From: Streptomyces atratus | GTDB taxonomy: Bacteria > Actinomycetota > Actinomycetes > Streptomycetales > Streptomycetaceae | Direction of reading: 5' to 3' | NCBI RefSeq assembly: GCF_900119365.1 | Contig: NZ_FPJO01000004.1 | Span: forward strand, 357,114-421,113 | DNA: 64,000 nt | Part shown: positions 24,858 to 33,181 of the stretch, piece by piece | Layout: each line of letters begins with the position of its first letter | How positions within the stretch are numbered: the first letter of the stretch is position 1 | Program-made: the position numbers and the translations under genes | Notes under the pieces: model-generated | Database searches by the model: none | Seen by the model: the letters and a program-made list of their open reading frames with translations, nothing else | What the model was told of the DNA's origin: nothing

Positions 24858-25047
24858 CATGTATTCGGTCACGACGTTGGTGACAGTCGGCAGATCGGGG
24901 TTGGCCGCCGAGCGTGGTGTGTCTGCGTCGAGTGTTGTAGTAGGTCAGCCAGGGTGTCAGTGCGCGGGAGCGTGCGGTGTTGCTGGTGAACACCTGGCGA
25001 TAGGCCCATTCTGTCTGCAGGGTGCGGTTGAAGCGCTCGGTCCTGAC
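24858..25047 (-). mobile_element. IS481-type transposase C-terminal remnant
   Basis: Leftward from 25047: VRTERFNRTLQTEWAYRQVF, SRALTPWLTYYNTRRRHTTL, GGQP, then a frameshift to a frame ending TVTNVVTEYM at 24858. The ERFNRTL and YN-x-x-RRH blocks are typical of the last quarter of IS481/IS3-type integrases. The rest of the element is missing; an N-terminal fragment of an IS481-type element is at 49075. Confidence 0.65.
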
Positions 25048-25049
25048 CG

Positions 25050-25396
25050 GCGGCGTCGTATAGGCAGCCGACGGGTGCGGATCGTACGAGTGACAGGCCG
25101 CGCCATGCCGACCAGTCGGCGGGCAGGGTGCGCTCCCAGCCGGCGTCGGGGTGCCAGAAGCCCACGGCGTCGCCCAGTGGGACGTCCAGGCGCAGGGTCA
25201 CGGTGCCGTCCGCCGTTGCCATGACAAGAGCCTCGGTCCCGGCAGCGTCGTCGTGCGACAGGGTCAGGGTGGCGCTGTCGGCGAGGGTACGCAGGCTGAT
25301 TCGTGTGTCGCCCACATCGAGGGTGTTCACGCCGTCTTCCCACTGACCGGGGTCGAAGGCGGCCGAGTCGATGGAGTCGAGGGACGTGGTATCCAC
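25050..25396 (-). pseudogene. Truncated glycosidase (alpha-galactosidase-like N-terminal domain)
   Basis: The first 115 codons from ATG 25396 are well-behaved (VNTLDVGDTRISLRTLADSA, LRLDVPLGDAVGFWHPDAGW, ADWSAWRGLSLVRSAPVGCL, YDAAG) and recall the N-terminal beta-sandwich of GH36-type alpha-galactosidases. The frame then runs into the IS481 remnant and the catalytic barrel is absent. It is disrupted, probably by the insertion sequence. Homology is judged by eye, so family assignment is tentative. Confidence 0.5.
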
Positions 25397-25504
25397 GGAG
25401 GGGACCTCTCTGCGGGACGCGAGTGGGGCGTCCGTGTGGTCGGCTGCCGCGCCTTGGGGTCGCCGGCCGACGGGTTTCCGCCGGCCGGCGGTTCCCTGCC
25501 GGCG

Positions 25505-26365
25505 TCAGGCGGTCTGTGGCGTGAGGGAGTGGAAGGGCCGTCCGTCGAGCGTCCAGTGCAGGTCGGGCGTGATACCCAGGGCGGCGTAGACGTGGGCGGC
25601 GACATCGGCGTGGCGGAGGCTGTCCGGTGGGGTGGTGGAGGCGATGCCGGGGCCGTTCGCAGCGATCCAGGCGGTGCGCTCCAATGTGCTGCGACCGCCG
25701 TGGCCGCCTTCGTCGCGGTGGCCGTGGTCGGTCACCACGATGACGGTCCACTCCTCGGACCCGGCGTCGGGACGTTCACGTACGGCGGTGAGGAGCTGTC
25801 CGAGTTGCCGGTCGGCGGTCTCGATCGCGCTTCGGTACTCGGCTCCGCAGGCGAGGAAGTGGGCGGTCTCGTCGACAGCGCCGAGGTAGACGAAGGAGGC
25901 GTCGAGGTCTTCGCCGGAGCTGAGAATTCTTGCGGCTTCGTCGGCCACGCTCTGGTCGCATTCATCCCAGCCCTGCGGGGTGTCCTCGCGCGGAGCGATG
26001 TAGGCGAGCCTGCTCGGGGCCGCGAAGACCGGGCCGCCCTGCCGGGCCAGGAACAGGGGTTCCCAACCTCCGGCCGCGAAGGTCCGCAGCCCCTGCTCGC
26101 CGGCCAGCCTGGTGGTGAAGTCGGGGAACACCCCAAGCCGGTTTCCGGAGAAGTTGTTGCCCCAGACCCCGTGCTTGGCCACGCCGACACCGGTGACGAT
26201 CGTGGTCCAGCAGGGGCCCGACATGGTCGGTGTGTCGTCGTCGATGTGGACGGGCGCGAGGAAGCCGGCGTTCGCGATTTCGTCGAGGTTGGGCGTTTCC
26301 AGCACCGGCAGCAGATCGAGGCGGACGCCGTCGATTCCGACGACCAGGACGCGGGGTGTGGGCAT
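25505..26365 (-). CDS. Nucleotide pyrophosphatase/phosphodiesterase (alkaline phosphatase superfamily)
   Basis: 286 residues. Metal- and substrate-binding motifs are VVGIDGVRLDLLPVLETPNL (first Asp), DTPTMSGPCWTTIVTGVGVA with the nucleophile Thr, GAVDETAHFLACG and VIVVTDHGHRDEGGHGG (Asp/His ligands). This is the minimal ENPP-type domain without a signal peptide, so it should be cytosolic. GAAGGAA precedes ATG 26365. It lies 43 bp downstream of the GH36 gene on the same strand, a probable two-gene operon. The substrate may be a nucleotide sugar or phosphodiester; this is undetermined. Confidence 0.82.
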   Translation of the reverse strand: MPTPRVLVVGIDGVRLDLLPVLETPNLDEIANAGFLAPVHIDDDTPTMSGPCWTTIVTGVGVAKHGVWGNNFSGNRLGVFPDFTTRLAGEQGLRTFAAGGWEPLFLARQGGPVFAAPSRLAYIAPREDTPQGWDECDQSVADEAARILSSGEDLDASFVYLGAVDETAHFLACGAEYRSAIETADRQLGQLLTAVRERPDAGSEEWTVIVVTDHGHRDEGGHGGRSTLERTAWIAANGPGIASTTPPDSLRHADVAAHVYAALGITPDLHWTLDGRPFHSLTPQTA

Positions 26366-26408
26366 GTTCTCGGTTCCTTCGTGGGTCGGGCAGAGAAGGG
26401 AGCGGGGG

Positions 26409-28568
26409 TCAGACGGTGCGGCGCAGCCGGATCAGGCGGCTGGCATAGTCGCCGGCGGGCAGCCGCAGGTCGATGCCCCGGCGGGTCAGGACGGCGCCGC
26501 TGTGGGTGATGCCCTCGTCGATGTCGAGGTAGCGGGCCGCGGGGTCCAGGGCCGGCAGGGCGAGCCCGGGGGCCGGGTGGCCGAAGCGGGTTGCGGGGCG
26601 CCAGGCGAGGACGGCGTGTTCGGTGTCGTCCTGGGACGCGTAATGCACGGCCGTCACTCCGTCGGGGCCGTGGAGGCGGTACTGGCGGCCGTGCTGGACC
26701 AGGGGGCGGATCTGCTTGTAGCGGATGACGAGCGCGGTGGCCTCGTCGAGCTCCTCCTCGGACCAGGCGGTGAGATCCCCGCCGAGGCCGAGCGCTCCGG
26801 CCATGGCGACATGGAAGCGGAATCGGAGAGGGGTGGTGCGGCCGGTGGTGACATTGGGGTTGTCGGTCACCCAGGCAGCCATGGCCTGAGCGGGGAAGAG
26901 CTGGCTGAAGCCGTGCTGGATGCTGATCCGGTCGACGGGATCGGTGTTGTCGGAGGTCCAGGCCTGGTCGGTGCGGGCGAGGATGCCGAGGTCGGCCCGT
27001 CCACCGCCGCCCGCGCAGGCCTCGATGCGAAGGCCGGGGTGGTCGGCACGGAGGCGGTCCATGATCCGGTAGACGGCGCGGGTGTGGTCGATCCACAGCC
27101 GGTCGGGGTCCGGATGGCCGGCCCATCCGGCCTCGGTGACGACCCGGTTGGCATCCCACTTGAACCAGTCGACGTCGTGGTCGCGCACCAACTGGTCCAG
27201 AGTCCGATGGGCCCAGGCCTCGACTTCGGGGCGGGCGAAGTTCAGCATGAGCTGGTTGCGCAGTTCGGTCGCGTCCCGAGTCGCCGCATGGACGACCCAG
27301 TCGGGATGGGCACGGTAGAGGTCGCTGTCGCGGTTGACCATTTCCGGCTCCACCCACAGCCCGAACGCCATGCCCAGGCGGTGCACTTCGTCGGCCAACG
27401 GGCGCAGCCCGTCGGGGAATGCCTCGGGCCGGGGTGTCCAGTCGCCGAGGCCCGCCCGGTCGCTGGTACGGCCGCCGAACCATCCGTCGTCCAGCACGAA
27501 GAGTTCGGCGCCCAGACGTGCGGCCAGCTGGGCCAGGTGCAGCTGGCCGGGCTGGCCGACGTCGAAGCCGGTGGCTTCCCACGAGTTGTAGACGACGGGC
27601 CGGTCCTGGTCGGGGCCGGGCAGGACGCTGGTGCGGATGTGGGTGTGCCAGGCGCGGCTGGCGGCGCCGAAGCCGCCGCGGGTGTAGAGGCCGGCGAAGA
27701 CGGGTGTGTGCAGGCTCTGGCCGGGCTGGATGGTCCAGCTGAGTCCTTCGTGACCGAAGCCGCCGGTCCAGGTGGCCCGGCCGACCGGGGCGCGGTGCAC
27801 GGTGATGCGCCAGCTTCCGCTCCAGGCCAGGGCGGTGCTCCAGACCTCGCCGTGTTCCTCGTCGGCGGTGCCGTCGTCGAGGGCGAGCCAGGGGCTGGCG
27901 TGGTGGCTGGTGAGGCCGCGGCGGCTGGTGAGCACGGTCTCGGCGACCGGGAGCCGGTCGCGCTGCAGCTGGAACTCGCTGTTCCAACCGCCCACGAGAT
28001 GGCTGAGCCGGTAGTCGGGCAGTGTCGGCAGCGTCCAGGAGGCCGAGTCCAGCCGGTCGACGGTGATCGGGCCCGAGTCGTCGGCTCCGGTGTGGGAGAG
28101 TTCCACCCAGCGCTCGATGACGTCACTGCCGGGGCGGACGCGGTAGCCCAGTTCGGCGGCCAAAGGGTAGTGGAGGTCGGCCAGTTGCAGGCGGAGTTCT
28201 CCGTCCCGGACCGTGTGGCCGGTGAAGGACCACTGGGCGCCGCGGGTGCCATCGGCGAACCGCACCTGGAGGCCGGCCGGCCCGAACCGCGCACCGGTCT
28301 GCGGGGCCAATTCGTCCGGGGCGGGGTCTGACTCGAAGCTGCTCGCGGCAGGTGAGGTGGCCGCGGGCAGTGCACAGAGGGCGTCGGTGTCGAGCATTTC
28401 CCCCCAGTGCAGATGCCGGGGGCTGCCGTCGGCGCCGATGCGCACGGCGTAGACGCTGTTCGGGGTCCGCAGGACCACCAGCCCGCGGGTGGGGTCGAAG
28501 GAAACGGATGAGGGCGTGGGAGGCACAGGAGATCCCGAGGGGTGTCGAGCGTCGGTGAGGACCGGCAA
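26409..28568 (-). CDS. GH36 alpha-galactosidase
   Basis: About 705-719 residues. The N-terminal beta-supersandwich is followed by the (beta/alpha)8 barrel with ELFVLDDGWFGGRTSDRAGL, FGLWVEPEMVNRDSDL, the nucleophile Asp in VDWFKWDANR, RIEACAGGGGRADLG and the acid/base Asp in QAWTSDNTDPVDRISIQ. A C-terminal beta domain ends the protein. The family removes terminal alpha-galactose from raffinose-type sugars or galactomannan side chains. No signal peptide is present. The start is ambiguous: TTG 28568 gives the full frame, GTG 28526 is an alternative; neither has a strong ribosome binding site. It is divergent from the ROK regulator, which probably controls it. Confidence 0.88.
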   Translation of the reverse strand: MPVLTDARHPSGSPVPPTPSSVSFDPTRGLVVLRTPNSVYAVRIGADGSPRHLHWGEMLDTDALCALPAATSPAASSFESDPAPDELAPQTGARFGPAGLQVRFADGTRGAQWSFTGHTVRDGELRLQLADLHYPLAAELGYRVRPGSDVIERWVELSHTGADDSGPITVDRLDSASWTLPTLPDYRLSHLVGGWNSEFQLQRDRLPVAETVLTSRRGLTSHHASPWLALDDGTADEEHGEVWSTALAWSGSWRITVHRAPVGRATWTGGFGHEGLSWTIQPGQSLHTPVFAGLYTRGGFGAASRAWHTHIRTSVLPGPDQDRPVVYNSWEATGFDVGQPGQLHLAQLAARLGAELFVLDDGWFGGRTSDRAGLGDWTPRPEAFPDGLRPLADEVHRLGMAFGLWVEPEMVNRDSDLYRAHPDWVVHAATRDATELRNQLMLNFARPEVEAWAHRTLDQLVRDHDVDWFKWDANRVVTEAGWAGHPDPDRLWIDHTRAVYRIMDRLRADHPGLRIEACAGGGGRADLGILARTDQAWTSDNTDPVDRISIQHGFSQLFPAQAMAAWVTDNPNVTTGRTTPLRFRFHVAMAGALGLGGDLTAWSEEELDEATALVIRYKQIRPLVQHGRQYRLHGPDGVTAVHYASQDDTEHAVLAWRPATRFGHPAPGLALPALDPAARYLDIDEGITHSGAVLTRRGIDLRLPAGDYASRLIRLRRTV

Positions 28569-28648
28569 ACGGAAACGGCGAATGACGTTTGAAGTGGCCG
28601 GAGTTGGGCCAGAGCGTAGGGCCGCTCGAACGAGAAAATCAATACTGG

Positions 28649-28669
28649 ACGAAGTTATTTATTTATCGT
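28649..28669. promoter_or_regulatory. AT-rich operator-like sequence between GH36 and ROK genes
   Basis: ACGAAGTTATTTATTTATCG at 28649-28668, continuing with T, has inverted ACGA/TCGT ends and an unusually AT-rich core. It lies 12 bp before the ROK start codon. Such AT-rich sites between divergent genes are typical ROK operators; binding is inferred. Confidence 0.4.
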
Positions 28670-28680
28670 AGGTTGCCGCC

Positions 28681-29838
28681 GTGTTTCCAAACCACTCGCG
28701 ACCACTGGTGACGGCACCGGCCGAAACCGCCATCCTCACCCTGCTGTTGGCCGAAAGCCCGCTCAGCCGGGTGGAGCTGGCCCGCCGGACGGGCCTGTCC
28801 TCGACCGCTGTGACCAAGGCCGCGCGACCACTCATCGACGACGGCTACCTGCACGAACTCCCCCCGGAGCGCACCGCCCCAGGGGCCGGACGCCCCGTGA
28901 ACCCGCTGGCCGTCACTCCCGACCGGGAGTTCGTCGTCGGTGTGAAGATCAGTGCCGACACCCTCTACGGCGCGGTCTGCGACCTGCGGGCCCACATGCG
29001 CACCACCGCCAGCCGACCGTTGGGCGACCGCGACCCGGCCGCCGTGTGTGGGCTACTGGCCGACCTCGTCGCCGAACTTCTCGACGCGAAGCCCGAGTAC
29101 CGGGCCCGCACCCGGCACCTGGGCATCGCGGTCTCCGGCGACGTGGACCGCCCCTGCGGGCGTGTCCGCTACTCCGCGCTCCCCAACTGGCACGACGTGC
29201 CGCTGGCCGATAGCCTCGCCGCGGCGACCGGCCTGAGCGTCACCCTGGAGAACGACGTCAAGGCCATCACCGCCGCCGAGCACTGGTTCGGCGAGGGCAT
29301 CGGCACCGAGTACTTCGCACTGGTCACCATCGGAGCGGGGATCGGTTCCGGGATCGTCATCAACGGTGAGCTGGTCGCCGGCGCGTACGGCGTCGCCGGA
29401 GAGATGGGGCACATCAGCATCGACCCGGCCGGGCCACGGTGCCACTGCGGCCAGGTCGGCTGCGTCGAGGCCATCGCCTCCAGCGATGCCGTCCTCGCCG
29501 CCATCCGCCGCGCCACCGACGACCCGGACCTGGACTTCGACGGCGCCGTTCAGCTCGCCCGTGGTGGAAACCCTGCAGCGCAGGGCGTCTTCGCGAGGGC
29601 GGGCCACGCCATCGGTGTCGGCATCGCCACCCTTGTGAACCTCGTAGGTCCCGAGCGCGTCGTCGTCACAGGCGAGGGGCTCGACACCTACGACCTTTTC
29701 GGAATGCACATCAGGGACGCCTACGAAGCGCACTGCTTCAAAGCAGCGGCGAAATGCCCGCTGACCCTGCGTCCGCTCCCCTGGGAGGAGTGGGCCCGCG
29801 GCGCCGCCGTCGTCGGCATCCAGGCCCTCTTCCCCTGA
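28681..29838 (+). CDS. ROK-family sugar-responsive transcriptional regulator
   Basis: 385 residues. Residues 15-60 form a winged helix-turn-helix (AETAILTLLLAESPLSRVEL, ARRTGLSSTAVTKAARPLID). The ROK/ASKHA domain follows with LGIAVSGDVDRPCGRVRYSA, VTLENDVKAITAAEHW, FALVTIGAGIGSGIVINGEL and the zinc-binding signature GEMGHISIDPAGPRCHCGQV plus GCVEA. The GTG 28681 start lies directly at the upstream AT-rich site. It is likely a repressor of the divergent GH36 gene and of the transporter/glycosidase operon starting 140 bp downstream, released by a sugar ligand. Confidence 0.88.
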   Translation: MFPNHSRPLVTAPAETAILTLLLAESPLSRVELARRTGLSSTAVTKAARPLIDDGYLHELPPERTAPGAGRPVNPLAVTPDREFVVGVKISADTLYGAVCDLRAHMRTTASRPLGDRDPAAVCGLLADLVAELLDAKPEYRARTRHLGIAVSGDVDRPCGRVRYSALPNWHDVPLADSLAAATGLSVTLENDVKAITAAEHWFGEGIGTEYFALVTIGAGIGSGIVINGELVAGAYGVAGEMGHISIDPAGPRCHCGQVGCVEAIASSDAVLAAIRRATDDPDLDFDGAVQLARGGNPAAQGVFARAGHAIGVGIATLVNLVGPERVVVTGEGLDTYDLFGMHIRDAYEAHCFKAAAKCPLTLRPLPWEEWARGAAVVGIQALFP

Positions 29839-29979
29839 ACGAGCGCCACCATCCCGTTCGCCGGCCCAAGCTTCCGGCACAACCGATGTCCATCACCGTC
29901 TGCCAACTGTGAATGCCGGACACCGGCTGCGCCGGACAACAACACGTACACCCAACCCTCTCAACCTGAAGGACGCGAA

Positions 29980-31254
29980 GTGAGCGCACGGAGCTCCAAG
30001 CTTAGCCGCAGAGGATTCCTCGGCGGATCCATCCTGTTCGTCGCGGGAGCGGCGGTGGGCTGCAGTACCGACCCGACCGGCGGCGGCTCCTCCGGGGCGA
30101 AGACCACCCTGAACGTCTGGTCCCACGCCTACGGCGAGGCCGGCACCCAGCAGGCCCTCACCCGCTACGCCACCGCGTTCACCAAAGCCAACCCGGACAT
30201 CGCGGTCAAGGTCACCTGGACCCCTGGCGACTACTCCGGCAAGCTCTACGCGACCCTGCTCACCGACGCCGCCCCGGACGTCTTCGAGATAGGCGACTTC
30301 AGCGAGAGCCTCGCCCGGCGGGGCCAGGTAGCCCCGCTGGACGACATCTACGGCAGCGCCAAGTCCGACTTCAACCCGGGCGCCCGCGACATGGTGACCG
30401 TCGACGGCAAGCTCTACGGCGTCAAGACCCTCGACGACGTCATGATGCTCTACTTCCGCAAGAGCGTGCTGTCCAAGGCCGGCATCACCCCGCCCGACAG
30501 CTTCGACGCGCTCGCCGACGCGGCCAAGGCCCTGAGCTCCAAGAAGACCAAGGGTCTGTTCGTCGGCCAGGACAGCCTGGGCGACAGCGCCATCCTGTCC
30601 GTGTTCTCCAACGGCGGCGACCTCGTCACCGACGACGGCAAGGCGGGCTTCGGCTCCCCCCAGGCCGCCGAGGCCGTGGCCGGGCTCAAGCGCCTTCACG
30701 ACGACCGGTCCCTGCTGCTCGGCTTCACCACCGACTGGTGGGATCCCGCCGCCCTCACCCAGAACGTCGTCCCGATGCAGTGGGGCGGCCTCTGGTCGAT
30801 GCCCGCCATCAAGACCGCGCTCGGCGACGACTTCGGCGTCCTGCCGTGGCCCGCCTTCAAGCCCGGCGGCAAGCCCGTGGTGCGCGTCGGCGGCTGGAGC
30901 ACCTGCGTCAACGCCAAGGGCAAGAACGTGGAGGCGGCCAAGAAGTTCGTCCAGTGGCTCTGGATCCAGCAGACCGACCTCCAGAAGGACTGGTCGCAGA
31001 GCTACGGCCTCCACATCCCGCCGCGCACCTCCGTCGCCGCCACTGCCGACAAGCTCACCCAGGGGCCCGCCAAGGAGACCGTCGAGCTGGCCGCCAAGTA
31101 CGGCAGGAACAACCCCAGCACCTGGAACACTGCTGTGAGCTCCCTCTTCACCGCGGCCGCGGCGAAGATCGTCAGCGGGAAGGGCGATGCGGAGCGGCTC
31201 CTGGCCGACGCGGCCAAGAAGGCCCAGGGCGAGATCGACAAGCAGCGCGCATGA
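29980..31254 (+). CDS. Sugar ABC transporter substrate-binding lipoprotein
   Basis: 424 residues. The signal region SKLSRRGFLGGSILFVAGAA ends at the lipobox AVGC (Cys about residue 28) and has a twin-arginine. The mature part follows the family 1 extracellular solute-binding fold: LNVWSHAYGEAGTQQALTRY, KVTWTPGDYSGKLYATLLTD, APDVFEIGDFSESLARRGQV and later WGGLWSMPAIKTAL. It delivers oligosaccharides to the two permeases encoded next. GAAGGA precedes GTG 29980. Ligand is unknown; the neighbours suggest galactose- or mannose-containing oligosaccharides. Confidence 0.9.
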   Translation: MSARSSKLSRRGFLGGSILFVAGAAVGCSTDPTGGGSSGAKTTLNVWSHAYGEAGTQQALTRYATAFTKANPDIAVKVTWTPGDYSGKLYATLLTDAAPDVFEIGDFSESLARRGQVAPLDDIYGSAKSDFNPGARDMVTVDGKLYGVKTLDDVMMLYFRKSVLSKAGITPPDSFDALADAAKALSSKKTKGLFVGQDSLGDSAILSVFSNGGDLVTDDGKAGFGSPQAAEAVAGLKRLHDDRSLLLGFTTDWWDPAALTQNVVPMQWGGLWSMPAIKTALGDDFGVLPWPAFKPGGKPVVRVGGWSTCVNAKGKNVEAAKKFVQWLWIQQTDLQKDWSQSYGLHIPPRTSVAATADKLTQGPAKETVELAAKYGRNNPSTWNTAVSSLFTAAAAKIVSGKGDAERLLADAAKKAQGEIDKQRA

Positions 31255-32243
31255 TGAAGTCCGCACCTCCACCCACGCTTCACCACGAGCGTGCCGGGTG
31301 CCCCGCGGCCGAGCCGCGGGGCACCGCCCCCGTCCGCCGTTCCCGCCCGGACTGGCGTGCCTGGGGAGCGTTCGCACTGCTCGCCGGGCCCCTGCTGATC
31401 GGCCTGGGCCTCTTCAAGTACGTCGCCATCGGCTGGAGTTTCCTGCTCAGCCTCAGCGAGGCCCGCGGCAGCATCGCCCTGGGTCACTGGGTCGGCCTGG
31501 ACAACTACCAGGCGCTGCTCTCCGATGCGGTGTTCCGCAAGTCGCTCGGCCAGATCCTGTTGTTCACGATGTTCATCGTGCCGGTGACGTTCGCCGCGTC
31601 ACTGGGGCTGGCGCTGCTGGTGCACCGGATCCGGCGCGGCCGGGCCGTGCTGCGCACCGCCTTCCTGATCCCGGCCGCCGTCTCCTACGTCGCAGCCTCT
31701 CTGCTGTGGAAGATGTCGCTGTTCAACGGGCTGCCGAGCGGCATCGCCAACACGGTCGGCGGATGGTTCGGCATGGATGCCGTCCCGTGGCTGCAGACCA
31801 CCTCGCCGCCGCTGTACTGGGTCGTCCTCGTCACCCTCCGCCTCTGGCTCCAGGTCGGCTTCTACATGGTGCTCTTCCTGGCCGGGCTCCAGGCCATCCC
31901 CAAGGAGATGTACGAGGCCGCCGCCCTCGACGGTGCCACCGGTCTGCGCCTGCTGCGCAGGATCACCCTGCCGATGCTGCGCAACACCTCGGTGGCTGTC
32001 CTGATGCTGCAATTCATCGCCGCCTTCCAGGCGTTCGACGAGTTCTACAACCTGTTCAACAGCGGGCTGTCCGGGTCGGCCGCGGCCCCGGTCCGAACCC
32101 CCCTGGGCTACCTCTACGACACCGCGATGGGCTCCCAGAACTACGGCCTCGGATCGGCCGGAGCCTTCGTACTCACCGCCCTCATCGTCGGTGTGACCCT
32201 GATCCAGGGCCGGCTCACCGGCTTCGGCAAGGGGGAGGAGTGA
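31251..32243 (+). CDS. Sugar ABC transporter permease (MalF type)
   Basis: 330 residues with six predicted helices, the first at WRAWGAFALLAGPLLIGLGL. The conserved EAA loop that contacts the ATPase is seen as EMYEAAALDGATGLRLLRRI. ATG 31251 overlaps the stop of the binding-protein gene (ATGA), showing translational coupling. No ATPase gene is present in the window. Streptomyces sugar importers normally share the multitasking ATPase MsiK, so that is the likely partner. Confidence 0.9.
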   Translation: MMKSAPPPTLHHERAGCPAAEPRGTAPVRRSRPDWRAWGAFALLAGPLLIGLGLFKYVAIGWSFLLSLSEARGSIALGHWVGLDNYQALLSDAVFRKSLGQILLFTMFIVPVTFAASLGLALLVHRIRRGRAVLRTAFLIPAAVSYVAASLLWKMSLFNGLPSGIANTVGGWFGMDAVPWLQTTSPPLYWVVLVTLRLWLQVGFYMVLFLAGLQAIPKEMYEAAALDGATGLRLLRRITLPMLRNTSVAVLMLQFIAAFQAFDEFYNLFNSGLSGSAAAPVRTPLGYLYDTAMGSQNYGLGSAGAFVLTALIVGVTLIQGRLTGFGKGEE

Positions 32244-32248
32244 GCAAC

Positions 32249-33094
32249 ATGACAACAACACGACAACTGCCGCAGGTAGTACGCCGGTCCGCGCGCGGCC
32301 TGCTGGCCGGCCTGCTGACGGCGGTATTCCTGGCGCCCTTCTACCTGATGCTGCGCAACGCGCTGATGGACACGCAGGGCCTGACGTCACCGGACTGGAC
32401 CTGGTGGCCGTCGACGATGCACTGGGAGAACTTCAGCTCGCTCTTCAGCGACCCCGCCCTGCACATGGGCCAGGCCCTCGGCAACTCGTTGCTGATCGCC
32501 GCGATCACCGCCCCGGTGTCGACGCTCCTCGCCTCGGCCGCCGGATACGCCCTCGCGCGCATCCCGGTACCCGGACGCGGCGTCCTGCTCGCCCTGGTGG
32601 TGGCCACGCTGATGATCCCCGGCTCGGTGACGTTCGTCCCCACCTTCGTCGTCGTGGGCTCCATGGGCGGGGTCAACACGCTGTGGGGAATCATCGCACC
32701 CGGGCTGTTCAACCCCTTCGCCGTTCTGCTCTTCCGTAACTTCTACCTCCAGTTCCCCAGCGAGATCGAGGAGGCCGGACGCCTGGACGGGCTCGGCTGG
32801 CTCGGCCTCTACCGCCGGATCGCGTTGCCGTCGTCCGGAGCGATGCTCGCCTCGCTCGGCGCGCTCGCCTTCATCGACAGCTGGAACGCCTTCCTGTGGC
32901 CGCTGGTCATCGGCCAGGACCCGTCCGCGTGGACGGCCCAGATCGCCCTGTCGACGTTCCTCACCTCACAGACCATCAACCTGCCCGGCCTGTTCGCCGG
33001 AGCCGTCGTGACCATCGCCCCACTGGTGGCCATGTTCCTGGTCGCCCAGCGCTACATCGTCGAAGGCATCGCCACCAGCGGCCTCAAGGGCTGA
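32249..33094 (+). CDS. Sugar ABC transporter permease (MalG type)
   Basis: 281 residues with six helices, starting GLLAGLLTAVFLAPFYLML. The EAA loop is EIEEAGRLDGLGWLGLYRRI. AGGAG lies 8 nt before ATG 32249, immediately after the first permease stop. A GTG 9 bp upstream is a possible alternative. It forms the heterodimeric membrane channel with the preceding gene. Confidence 0.9.
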   Translation: MTTTRQLPQVVRRSARGLLAGLLTAVFLAPFYLMLRNALMDTQGLTSPDWTWWPSTMHWENFSSLFSDPALHMGQALGNSLLIAAITAPVSTLLASAAGYALARIPVPGRGVLLALVVATLMIPGSVTFVPTFVVVGSMGGVNTLWGIIAPGLFNPFAVLLFRNFYLQFPSEIEEAGRLDGLGWLGLYRRIALPSSGAMLASLGALAFIDSWNAFLWPLVIGQDPSAWTAQIALSTFLTSQTINLPGLFAGAVVTIAPLVAMFLVAQRYIVEGIATSGLKG

Positions 33095-33181
33095 GCCGCA
33101 CCTGACTCCGGACCACCGGTCCGGGCCGCACCACCTGAAGGTCCAACCCCCACACCCACCCCACCCTTGGAGGGGACAATC

